Assembly (NCBI GenBank): GCA_041482015.1
Contig: JBGPCZ010000123.1
Coordinates: forward strand, 1 to 18,277
Source of the DNA: JACQFK01 sp041482015
Lineage (GTDB): Bacteria; Planctomycetota; MHYJ01; JACPRB01
Length of the DNA: 18,277 nt
Direction of reading: 5' to 3'
Shown: piece by piece, positions 8,633 to 14,228 of the stretch
Layout: every line of letters starts with the position of its first letter
Position numbering within the stretch: position 1 is the first letter of the stretch
The notes under the pieces: model-generated
The model's input: only the letters and a program-made list of their open reading frames with translations
Told to the model about the DNA's origin: nothing
Database searches by the model: none
Translations under genes and position numbers: made by a program

Positions 8633-9190
8633 CTAGTCCTGCTGTTCCTGCTGGGCCCGGAAGGGCACGCCGAGCTGCTTGAGCAGCTCGAACGAGTGGT
8701 CCTTCTTGCGGGACTTCACGCCGATCGTGATGTTCATCCCCTGGACGAACTCCATCTTGTCGATGTTGATCTCGGGGAAGACGATCTGCTCCGAGATCCC
8801 CAGGTTGTAGTTCCCGGCCTGGTCGAACGCCTTGGGCGACAGCCCGCGGAAGTCCCGGATGCGCGGGATCACGATCGAGATCAGGCGGTCCAGGAACTCG
8901 TACGCCCGCCTCCCGCGGAGCGTCACCTTCAGGCCGATCTCCTGGCCCTTGCGGAGCTTGAAGCCGGCGACCGATTTTCGTGCCCGGCAGACGAACGGCT
9001 TCTGCCCCGTGATCGTCCCCAGGTCCTTCGCCGCCGCGTCGAGCGCGTTCTTGTTCTCGAGCGCCGCACCCACGCCCATCGAGACCACGATCTTGTCGAG
9101 CCGGGGCAGCGCGTGGATGTTGTCCGTGCCCAGCGCCTTCTTGAGGGCGGGGACGACCTCGTTCCGGTAACGGTCCTGGAGCCTCGACAT
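8633..9190 (-). CDS. rplE: 50S ribosomal protein L5
   Basis: L5 binds 5S rRNA and contacts the P-site tRNA. At 185 residues it is slightly longer than usual because of a short Gln-rich end (RAQQEQQD). Diagnostic stretches are LPRLDKIVVSMGVG, TGQKPFVCRARKSVAGFKLR, the Gly-rich VTLRGRRAYEFLDRL, and EQIVFPEINIDK near the end. The frame is open upstream of 9190 into rplX, but MSRLQDRYRNEV is the normal N-terminus. Its ATG overlaps the rplX stop by one base (TGATG). Confidence 0.97.
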   Translation of the reverse strand: MSRLQDRYRNEVVPALKKALGTDNIHALPRLDKIVVSMGVGAALENKNALDAAAKDLGTITGQKPFVCRARKSVAGFKLRKGQEIGLKVTLRGRRAYEFLDRLISIVIPRIRDFRGLSPKAFDQAGNYNLGISEQIVFPEINIDKMEFVQGMNITIGVKSRKKDHSFELLKQLGVPFRAQQEQQD

Positions 9191-9510
9191 CACGCCTCCG
9201 CGGTCACGGCCTGCCCGCACTTCTTGCAGAGCCGCGCCTTCCCGCCGTCCTCGAGCTTCTTCCCGATCACCCGCGTGGGCTTGCTGCACGCCTGGCAGAC
9301 CACCTTGACGTTCGAGATGTGGACCGTGCTCTCCTTCTGGATCCGCGCCCCGTGCGGGTGCTGCTGCGACCGGCGCAGGTGCTTCCAGGTCTTGTTCACG
9401 CCCTCGATCAGCACGCGCCCCGAGCCGGACTCCACGGAGAGCACCTTGCCCTCCTTGCCCTTCTCGGTGCCCGTCATGACCCGGACGATGTCGTTTCTTC
9501 GGATCCTCAT
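9190..9510 (-). CDS. rplX: 50S ribosomal protein L24
   Basis: A 106-residue L24, an early assembly protein of the 50S subunit. The KOW motif lies at residues 6-23 (NDIVRVMTGTEKGKEGKV). The C-terminal half carries C72, C75, C95 and C98 (CX2C-X19-CX2C), the zinc-ribbon form found in many non-enteric L24 proteins. Start ATG at 9510 overlaps the rplN stop (ATGA) and its stop overlaps the rplE ATG, so the three genes are translationally linked. Confidence 0.97.
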   Translation of the reverse strand: MRIRRNDIVRVMTGTEKGKEGKVLSVESGSGRVLIEGVNKTWKHLRRSQQHPHGARIQKESTVHISNVKVVCQACSKPTRVIGKKLEDGGKARLCKKCGQAVTAEA

Positions 9511-9872
9511 ACCACTTCCGCCGCCAGCGAGATGATCTTCATGAACTTGTTCCGGAGCTCGCGCGGCACCGCGCCGAAAATGCGCGTGCCCCGCGGGTTC
9601 CCGTCGGCGTCGAGCAGCACCATCGCGTTCCGGTCGAACCGGACGTACGAGCCGTCCTCGCGCCGGATCACGGACTTCGTCCGGACGATGACCCCCTTGA
9701 CGACGTCCCCCTGCTTCACCGCCGCGCCGGGATCGGCGCGCTTGACGTTCGCCACGACAATGTCCCCCACGCGGCCGTAGCGGCGGCGCGAGTCCCCCAG
9801 CATCTGGATGCAGGAGGCCAGTTTCGCCCCCGAGTTGTCGGCCACGTCGAGGATCGTCTTGAGCTGGATCAT
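9507..9872 (-). CDS. rplN: 50S ribosomal protein L14
   Basis: L14 forms inter-subunit bridges near the factor-binding site. The protein has 121 residues, the usual length: MIQLKTILDVADNSGAK at the start, then LGDSRRRYGRVGDIVVA, VKQGDVVKGVIVRTK and GNPRGTRIFGAVPREL. The ATG lies 15 nt after rpsQ, with AAGGA upstream and a run of eight C between this Shine-Dalgarno and the start codon. The run is untranslated, so a length error there would not alter the protein. Confidence 0.98.
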   Translation of the reverse strand: MIQLKTILDVADNSGAKLASCIQMLGDSRRRYGRVGDIVVANVKRADPGAAVKQGDVVKGVIVRTKSVIRREDGSYVRFDRNAMVLLDADGNPRGTRIFGAVPRELRNKFMKIISLAAEVV

Positions 9873-9887
9873 CGGGGGGGGTCCTTC

Positions 9888-10265
9888 TTACGTCGTCGGG
9901 GCGGGGGAGGGGGCGGTCTCGGCAAGCTTCTGGGGGCGGGCGGCCTCGCGGGCGTCGGCCCCGGCGATGCCCGTCGCGGCCTTCTCGACCACGCGCAGGA
10001 GCCGCCAGTGCTTCAGCCGCGAGATCGGCCGCGTCTCCGCGAGCTCGACCTTGTCCCCCCGCTTCGCTTCCTTCTTCTCGTCGTGGGCGTAACACACGTA
10101 GTGCTTGCGGAGGGTCTTCTCGAACATCGGGTGCTGGACGAACCGCTCCACCCGGACCTTGATGGTCTTGTCCATCTTGTCGCTCATCACAACGCCCGCG
10201 ACGGTCCGCCGGCGGCTGCGGTCGACAGTCTGCTTGGCCTGTTTCTTATGAGTTTTCGGGGGCAC
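9888..10265 (-). CDS. rpsQ: 30S ribosomal protein S17 with N- and C-terminal extensions
   Basis: First gene of the operon. The S17 core is RRTVAGVVMSDKMDKTIKV, VERFVQHPMFEKTLRKHY and DKVELAETRPISRLKHW. I place the start at GTG 10265: GGAG sits six bases upstream, and a -10 box at 10299-10304 would put transcription start near 10292. The in-frame TTG at 10298 would fall between the -10 and the transcript start and can be rejected. From this GTG the protein has 125 residues, about 40 more than E. coli S17, with a basic N-terminal piece (PPKTHKKQAKQ) and an Ala/Pro-rich C-terminal tail of ~29 residues. rpmC and rplP, which usually precede it, are absent. Confidence 0.95.
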   Translation of the reverse strand: MPPKTHKKQAKQTVDRSRRRTVAGVVMSDKMDKTIKVRVERFVQHPMFEKTLRKHYVCYAHDEKKEAKRGDKVELAETRPISRLKHWRLLRVVEKAATGIAGADAREAARPQKLAETAPSPAPTT

Positions 10266-10275
10266 AACGATCTCC
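10263..10275 (-). promoter_or_regulatory. Shine-Dalgarno and GTG start of rpsQ
   Basis: On the minus strand CGGAG is followed by ATCGTT and GTG. Its spacing, and its place downstream of the predicted transcript start, decide the rpsQ start against the upstream TTG. Confidence 0.7.
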
Positions 10276-10298
10276 GAAATAACCCTTAGGAGTGACAA

Positions 10299-10326
10299 AT
10301 GATAGCAGCGAGGAGGGGTAAGTCAA
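10299..10326 (-). promoter_or_regulatory. Sigma70-like promoter of the spc operon
   Basis: On the minus strand a TTGACT -35 (10321-10326) is separated by 16 nt from a TATCAT -10 (10299-10304). A T-rich stretch (GGGTTTTTGC) precedes the -35. It lies about 30 nt upstream of the chosen rpsQ GTG and is the only promoter-like pair I see for the 13-gene operon. Predicted by eye; not tested. Confidence 0.7.
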
Positions 10327-10388
10327 GCAAAAACCCGGGACGGGCGCGGGGCGCAATGGAAGTCGCGGCGCATCAATGTGATAAATGT

Positions 10389-10394
10389 TATAGT
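10389..10394 (+). promoter_or_regulatory. Extended -10 promoter element for the STAS-like/EamA pair
   Basis: TGTTATAGT contains an extended -10 (TGn plus TATAGT, hexamer 10389-10394). No good -35 is seen at the expected place, as is common for extended -10 promoters. Transcription should start near 10401, only a few bases before the ATG at 10405, giving a very short or absent leader. It faces away from the spc operon promoter about 65 bp away. Confidence 0.55.
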
Positions 10395-10404
10395 TCCAAG
10401 GAAC

Positions 10405-10788
10405 ATGCACCCCGCCGGTGAAACCTCGGACGACGTCGAGATCGAGGAGCGCGACGGATTCCTCGAAGCGCGATTCCTCGGCCGCTTCGCCGTGGACCGA
10501 TTCAACCGGCAGGTCGATGCGGCGGCCCTCGCATGCCGGCAACGGAAGCTCTCCCTCCTACTCATCGACGTCACGCGCCTCCAGGCCGACCTCTCGACTC
10601 TCGATCGTTTCGATATCGGCTCGCACGGGGCGCGGGTGGCGTCGGACCTCAAGGTGGCGATATTTTCCGCCCCGGAGCTCATCGACCCGAAGAAGTTCGG
10701 CGTCCTCGTCGCCCGGAACCGGGGGCTCACGGTCGACATCTTCACCGGCCTGAAGGCCGCGGTCGACTGGCTCCTGGCCCCCCGGTGA
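10405..10788 (+). CDS. Small SpoIIAA/STAS-like protein
   Basis: A 127-residue cytoplasmic protein with no signal peptide or membrane segment. The pattern is an N-terminal strand (VEIEERDGFLEARFLGRF), a helix with ALACRQRKLSLLLIDVT, a middle SHGARVASDLKVAIFSAPE, and a C-terminal amphipathic segment VDIFTGLKAAVDWLL. This looks like the alpha/beta STAS or SpoIIAA-like fold; the assignment is by topology, not by an exact signature. I chose ATG 10405 because the in-frame GTG at 10378 lies upstream of the -10 hexamer. AAGGAA is only one base from the ATG, too close for a normal Shine-Dalgarno. The stop overlaps the start of the transporter gene (GTGA), so the two are probably made together. No partner kinase or phosphatase is visible. 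Confidence 0.65.
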   Translation: MHPAGETSDDVEIEERDGFLEARFLGRFAVDRFNRQVDAAALACRQRKLSLLLIDVTRLQADLSTLDRFDIGSHGARVASDLKVAIFSAPELIDPKKFGVLVARNRGLTVDIFTGLKAAVDWLLAPR

Positions 10789-11687
10789 CCCGCGGCCGCT
10801 GGGCTCTCCCCGCCCTCATCGCGGGCGCCGCCGCGATCGGTGTCGCGCCCATCCTGGTCCGCGAGGCGAGAACCGAGGGCGTCGGGCCGAGCGACGCCGC
10901 TTTCTGGCGCCTCGCGCTCGCGCTCCCCTTCCTCTGGGCGTGGATGTCCCTCGAGCGCCGTCGCGGCGCGCCGCCGCCCTCGCGCGTCGACGTTCTCCGC
11001 CTCATCGTGGCCGGCTTCTTCTTCGCGGCCGACCTCGCCTTCTGGCATCTCTCCATCCTCCGGACGCGGGTCGCGAACGCCACGCTCCTCGCCTGCCTCG
11101 CCTCGACGCTCGCCGCGCTCGCCTCGTGGATCCTCTTTCGCGAGCGCCTTCGCGGCGCGGTCCTCGCGGGCCTTCTCGCGGCCCTGGCGGGCGCGGCCCT
11201 CCTCATGCGCGGCAGCGCCCTCGGTTCGGGCGACCTCGCGGGCGACGCGCTCGGCGTCCTCGCCGCGGTCTTCTACGCCGGCTACCTCCTCGGCATCGGG
11301 CGCCTCCGCGCGCGCTGCACGACCGCGACGGCGATGGCCTGGAGCGGGCTCGGCGCCACGATCGGCCTGCTCGCCTCGGTCGCGATCGCCGGCGAGCGGC
11401 TCCTCCCGGGAACCCCGAGGGGCTGGCTCATCGTCGCGTCGCTCGCCGCCGCCGGCCAGCTCCTGGGCCAGACGCTGATCGCCTACGCGCTCGCCCACCT
11501 CTCGATGGCGTTCTCGGCGGTGAGCATCCTCGTCCAGCCGGTCGTCGCGGCGCTCCTGTCGTGGTGGATCTTCAACGAGCGGCTCGTCCCGGTGCAGCTC
11601 GCGGGCGGTGCGCTCATCCTCGCCGGGATCGTCGGGGCGCGGCTCGCGGGAGACAAGGAGACAAGAGGAGATGAAACGACAAGATGA
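10785..11687 (+). CDS. EamA/DMT-family transporter
   Basis: A 300-residue inner-membrane protein with about ten hydrophobic helices in two homologous halves (roughly 5-130 and 150-285), the EamA (DMT superfamily) layout. Typical elements are AAFWRLALALPFLW in helix 2, a first half ending SWILFRERLRGAVLAGLLAA and a second ending LLSWWIFNERLVPVQ, where the F-x-E-R/E-x-L pattern after helices 4 and 9 is common in the family. The substrate cannot be read from sequence; family members export amino acids or metabolites. The start is GTG 10785, overlapping the preceding stop. The end codes for a hydrophilic tail over a purine-rich stretch containing a tandem 8-bp repeat (GGAGACAA at 11649 and 11657). 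Confidence 0.9.
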   Translation: MTRGRWALPALIAGAAAIGVAPILVREARTEGVGPSDAAFWRLALALPFLWAWMSLERRRGAPPPSRVDVLRLIVAGFFFAADLAFWHLSILRTRVANATLLACLASTLAALASWILFRERLRGAVLAGLLAALAGAALLMRGSALGSGDLAGDALGVLAAVFYAGYLLGIGRLRARCTTATAMAWSGLGATIGLLASVAIAGERLLPGTPRGWLIVASLAAAGQLLGQTLIAYALAHLSMAFSAVSILVQPVVAALLSWWIFNERLVPVQLAGGALILAGIVGARLAGDKETRGDETTR

Positions 11688-11744
11688 AGTGAACCGCCGG
11701 GACTCCTCCGATCTCTTTATCTCCACATATCACCAGATCTCCCC

Positions 11745-11750
11745 TACAAT
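11745..11750 (+). promoter_or_regulatory. -10 box of serS, probable leaderless transcript
   Basis: TACAAT ends eight bases before the serS ATG at 11759, so transcription would start at or within a base or two of the start codon. The intervening CGCACGCC has no Shine-Dalgarno. No convincing -35 is seen. Confidence 0.55.
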
Positions 11751-11758
11751 CGCACGCC

Positions 11759-13057
11759 ATGCTCGACGTGAAATTCATCTGCGAGAACGCCGACCTCGTC
11801 AAACGGAACGCCGCGGCCAAGAACGACCGCAAGGCCGAGGTCGACAAGGTCTGCGCGATCTACGAGAGCAAGAAGAAGCTCCAGCAGTCCGTCGATGTCG
11901 CGCGCACGAAGATCAACCAGATTTCGGAGGAGATCGGCGGGATCAAGAAGAAGGATCCGAAGGCCGACGTCTCGGCGAAGCAGGCCGAGTCCAAGGCGGT
12001 CAAGGAGTCGATCAAGGCCTCCGAGGACAAGATGGAGGCGCTCGAGAAGGAGCTCAAAGGGCTCCTCCAATGGATCCCCAACATCGCCCACGAGAGCGTC
12101 CCCGTCGGCGAGGACCTGAAGTCCAACCAGACGATCCGCACATGGCCGGAAGGGTTCACTCCGTCGAGCCGGAAGTTCGACTTCAAGCCGAAGCCGCACT
12201 GGGACCTCGGCAAGGACCTGGGCATCCTCGACGAGGAGCGCGCGGCGAAGCTCTCCGGCTCGAACTTCCTTCTTCTCATGGGGGCGGGCGCGGCCCTCGA
12301 GCGGGCGCTCATCAACTTCATGCTCGACCTGCACATCCGGAAGCACGGCTACCGCGAGGTCTGGCCGCCCTTCCTCGTCAACCGCGCTTGCATGATCGGG
12401 ACCGGGCAGATCCCGAAGATGGAAGACGACATGTACCGCTGCGACAAGGACGACGATCTCTTCCTCATCCCGACCGCGGAGGTGCCGGTCACCAACCTGC
12501 ACCGGGACGAGATCCTCAAGCAGGAACAGCTTCCGATTTTCTACACGAGCTACACGGCCTGCTTCCGCCGCGAGGCGGGGGCCTTCGGCAAGGAAACGCG
12601 CGGCATGCAGCGCATCCACCAGTTCGACAAGGTCGAGATGGTGAAGTTCACCCACCCTGACAAATCCTGGGCCGAGCTCGAGACGCTGACGGCGAACGCG
12701 GAGGAGGTCCTCCAGGCGCTCGGGCTTGCGTACCGGGTCGTGCTCCTCTCGACGGGCGACATGAGCTTCTCGAGCGCGAAGACGTACGACCTCGAGGCGT
12801 GGGCGCCCGGCGTGGACAAGTGGCTCGAGGTCTCGAGCTGCTCGAACTTCACCGACTTCCAGGCGCGGCGGCTAAACACGCGCTTCCGCGACGCGGACGG
12901 CAAGGTGAAGCACGTCCACACGCTCAACGGCTCCGGCCTCGCGCTCCCCCGGACGGTGATCTCGATCCTCGAGAACAACCAGCAGCCGGACGGCTCGGTC
13001 GTGATCCCCGAAGTCCTGCGCCCCTGGATGGGCGGTGTGGAGGTCCTGAAGAAGTAG
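11759..13057 (+). CDS. serS: Seryl-tRNA synthetase
   Basis: Charges tRNA-Ser, and tRNA-Sec where present, with serine. 432 residues, the usual bacterial length. The N-terminal ~28-105 is the antiparallel coiled-coil arm, very rich in Lys/Glu/Ala, that grips the tRNA long variable arm. The class II catalytic core follows, with IPTAEVPVTNLH (237-248), motif 2 CFRREAGAFGKETRG (268-282) and motif 3 GSGLALPRT (391-399). The end QQPDGSVVIPEVLRPWMGG is typical. The start is fixed by MLDVKFICENADLVKRN, normal for the family. It is transcribed alone, convergent with the TPR lipoprotein gene; the two stops are 3 nt apart. Confidence 0.98.
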   Translation: MLDVKFICENADLVKRNAAAKNDRKAEVDKVCAIYESKKKLQQSVDVARTKINQISEEIGGIKKKDPKADVSAKQAESKAVKESIKASEDKMEALEKELKGLLQWIPNIAHESVPVGEDLKSNQTIRTWPEGFTPSSRKFDFKPKPHWDLGKDLGILDEERAAKLSGSNFLLLMGAGAALERALINFMLDLHIRKHGYREVWPPFLVNRACMIGTGQIPKMEDDMYRCDKDDDLFLIPTAEVPVTNLHRDEILKQEQLPIFYTSYTACFRREAGAFGKETRGMQRIHQFDKVEMVKFTHPDKSWAELETLTANAEEVLQALGLAYRVVLLSTGDMSFSSAKTYDLEAWAPGVDKWLEVSSCSNFTDFQARRLNTRFRDADGKVKHVHTLNGSGLALPRTVISILENNQQPDGSVVIPEVLRPWMGGVEVLKK

Positions 13058-13060
13058 GGC

Positions 13061-13663
13061 TCAGTCCCGGATCGAGGACTTCGAGCGCGCCTTGAGCTCC
13101 CTCACCTTCGGCAGCAGCTCGTTCATCGACTTCACGTCGTACGCCAGGTGGAGGATCTTGAACTCCGCGTCCTCGAACTCCTTCGCCGCGCTCTCGTACA
13201 TCTTCGCGTCGAAATAGCGCTTCCCGTGGACGACGTGCATCGTGATCTCGAGCTCCGCCTGCTCGGTGGCCACGAGAGCCTCGCGGGCCGCCTGCTCCCC
13301 GATCGCGCGGGGCCCGGCGGGCCGGCCGATGATAAGTTCGCCCACCTGGCTCAGGAGGCGGCGCGCGGGGATATTCTCCGGCCAGATCCGCACGGCCTCT
13401 TGCGCCCCGGTCTTGGCCCGGTCGAAGTCGCCCTTGTTGAAGTAGGCGAGCGCGAGCTCGTAATGCTGGTTCGACAGCGCGATCAGCTGCTGCTCCTCGA
13501 CCCCGCGACCCGCCGCGAGGTCCCTCAGGATGCGCTCCCAGTCCGCGTTCGCGGCCTCGACCGGCGGCGCCTTCGGTTCCTCGCGCGGCGGCGGCGGGAC
13601 CGGGGCCTGCGGCTGCGGCGCGGCGCACGCCGCGAGCGCCAGGAGCGCGATCGCAAATCTCAT
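13061..13663 (-). CDS. TPR-containing lipoprotein
   Basis: A 200-residue protein with a signal peptide ending in the lipobox ALAAC (Cys13), then a Pro-rich linker (residues 14-36). Two TPR-like helical pairs follow at about 66-99 (NQHYELALAYFNKGDFDRAK) and 143-176 (KRYFDAKMYESAAKEFEDA), and the C-terminus is basic. It is probably anchored in a membrane facing the periplasm, where TPRs would bind a partner. The spacing of the two TPRs recalls TPR domains found on some secretin-type proteins, but no secretin is present, so function is unassigned. GGAGAGGG lies just upstream of the ATG. A palindromic repeat lies 46-88 bp before the start codon. Confidence 0.8.
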   Translation of the reverse strand: MRFAIALLALAACAAPQPQAPVPPPPREEPKAPPVEAANADWERILRDLAAGRGVEEQQLIALSNQHYELALAYFNKGDFDRAKTGAQEAVRIWPENIPARRLLSQVGELIIGRPAGPRAIGEQAAREALVATEQAELEITMHVVHGKRYFDAKMYESAAKEFEDAEFKILHLAYDVKSMNELLPKVRELKARSKSSIRD

Positions 13664-13708
13664 CGCTTGTCCCTCTCCACTGGGGACGGATCTGCCGACC
13701 TAACCCCT

Positions 13709-13751
13709 GCAGGTGATAAGCGGAGTGCGGCGCACTCCGCTTATCACCTGC
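13709..13751. repeat. Perfect 43-bp palindrome (repeat copy 1)
   Basis: Two 21-bp arms around a single central G (13730) are exact reverse complements. The right arm begins CGCACTCCGCTTATCA. It lies between the membrane-protein gene and the TPR lipoprotein gene. No T-run follows on either strand, so it is not a classical intrinsic terminator, although as RNA it would form a strong hairpin. It shares its core with copy 2, whose centre is 90 bp to the right. Confidence 0.9.
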
Positions 13752-13802
13752 TCCTCCGCCGAGGGGGAATCACCGCTTGGGGCAAGGGCAACAACCCATC
13801 CC

Positions 13803-13837
13803 CTGATAAGCCTAGTGCGGCGCACTCCGCTTATCAG
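13803..13837. repeat. 35-bp imperfect palindrome (repeat copy 2)
   Basis: Two 17-bp arms around a central G (13820). The right arm CGCACTCCGCTTATCAG matches copy 1 for 16 bases. The left arm differs from a perfect complement at two bases (CT instead of GG at 13812-13813), and this change creates the TAG stop of the membrane-protein gene on the minus strand. The last eight codons of that gene lie within this repeat. Confidence 0.88.
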
Positions 13838-14228
13838 CGCAGTAGAACGGCCACGCGTCCCGGAGATAGAGGGCAAAGGGGATCCACCAGACGAGGTCGT
13901 TCGCGGCGACGTGCCAGAGGAAGCGGGCGGGCCAGGTGCCCTGCGCGACGAGCACGAAGGCACCCAGGGGTCCGAGCACTTTTCCGATGAACCCGACGGC
14001 CGCGAGCGCGAAGCCGCGCTCGGGGACGCGCGCGACCTCCAGGTAGAGGAGACCGTAGAGCGCGAGCACCATCCCGAGGCAGGCGAAGATCTGCGGATGG
14101 TTCAGCGGCGCCATCCCCACGGAGCGGAAGTACCACTGCGGGTCGATCGACGAGAACGTCCCCCACGCGAGGTTGTAGATCCCCGCCGCGAGAAAAGCCG
14201 CCCGATGCCACTTGCGTCTCGGAATCAT
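13812..14228 (-). CDS. Four-helix integral membrane protein of unknown function
   Basis: A 138-residue protein with four hydrophobic segments at about 11-29, 46-65, 74-95 and 104-121. Conserved-looking features are an aromatic LAAGIYNLAWGTFSSIDPQW, CLGMVLALYGLLYL, GFIGKVLGPLGAFVLV and NDLVWWIPFALYLRD. It resembles small DoxX-like or uncharacterised membrane proteins I have seen in other phyla, but I cannot name a function. The ATG overlaps the stop of the SDR-CPBP gene (ATGA), indicating coupled translation. The natural fold should end near LRDAWPF; the last residues ADKRSAPH and the TAG are encoded inside palindromic repeat copy 2, suggesting the repeat inserted at, or expanded into, the 3' end. 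Confidence 0.8.
   Translation of the reverse strand: MIPRRKWHRAAFLAAGIYNLAWGTFSSIDPQWYFRSVGMAPLNHPQIFACLGMVLALYGLLYLEVARVPERGFALAAVGFIGKVLGPLGAFVLVAQGTWPARFLWHVAANDLVWWIPFALYLRDAWPFYCADKRSAPH

Noticed and set aside
10266..10298. TTG 10298 as start of rpsQ
   Set aside because: It falls between the predicted -10 box and the transcript start; GTG 10265 has a good Shine-Dalgarno and lies downstream.
10378..10404. GTG 10378 as start of the STAS-like gene
   Set aside because: It lies upstream of the extended -10 hexamer at 10389-10394 and would not be in the transcript; the added residues are not needed for the fold.
11649..11664. Tandem GGAGACAA repeat at the end of the transporter gene
   Set aside because: It is only two 8-bp units in a purine-rich tail; too short to call a functional repeat.
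13709..13751. Palindrome copy 1 as an intrinsic terminator
   Set aside because: No T-run follows the stem on either strand, and the same core recurs 90 bp away overlapping coding sequence.
13709..13837. The two palindromes as a CRISPR array
   Set aside because: There are only two units, each fully palindromic, unequal in length, with no cas genes; spacing by a single 51-bp stretch does not make an array.
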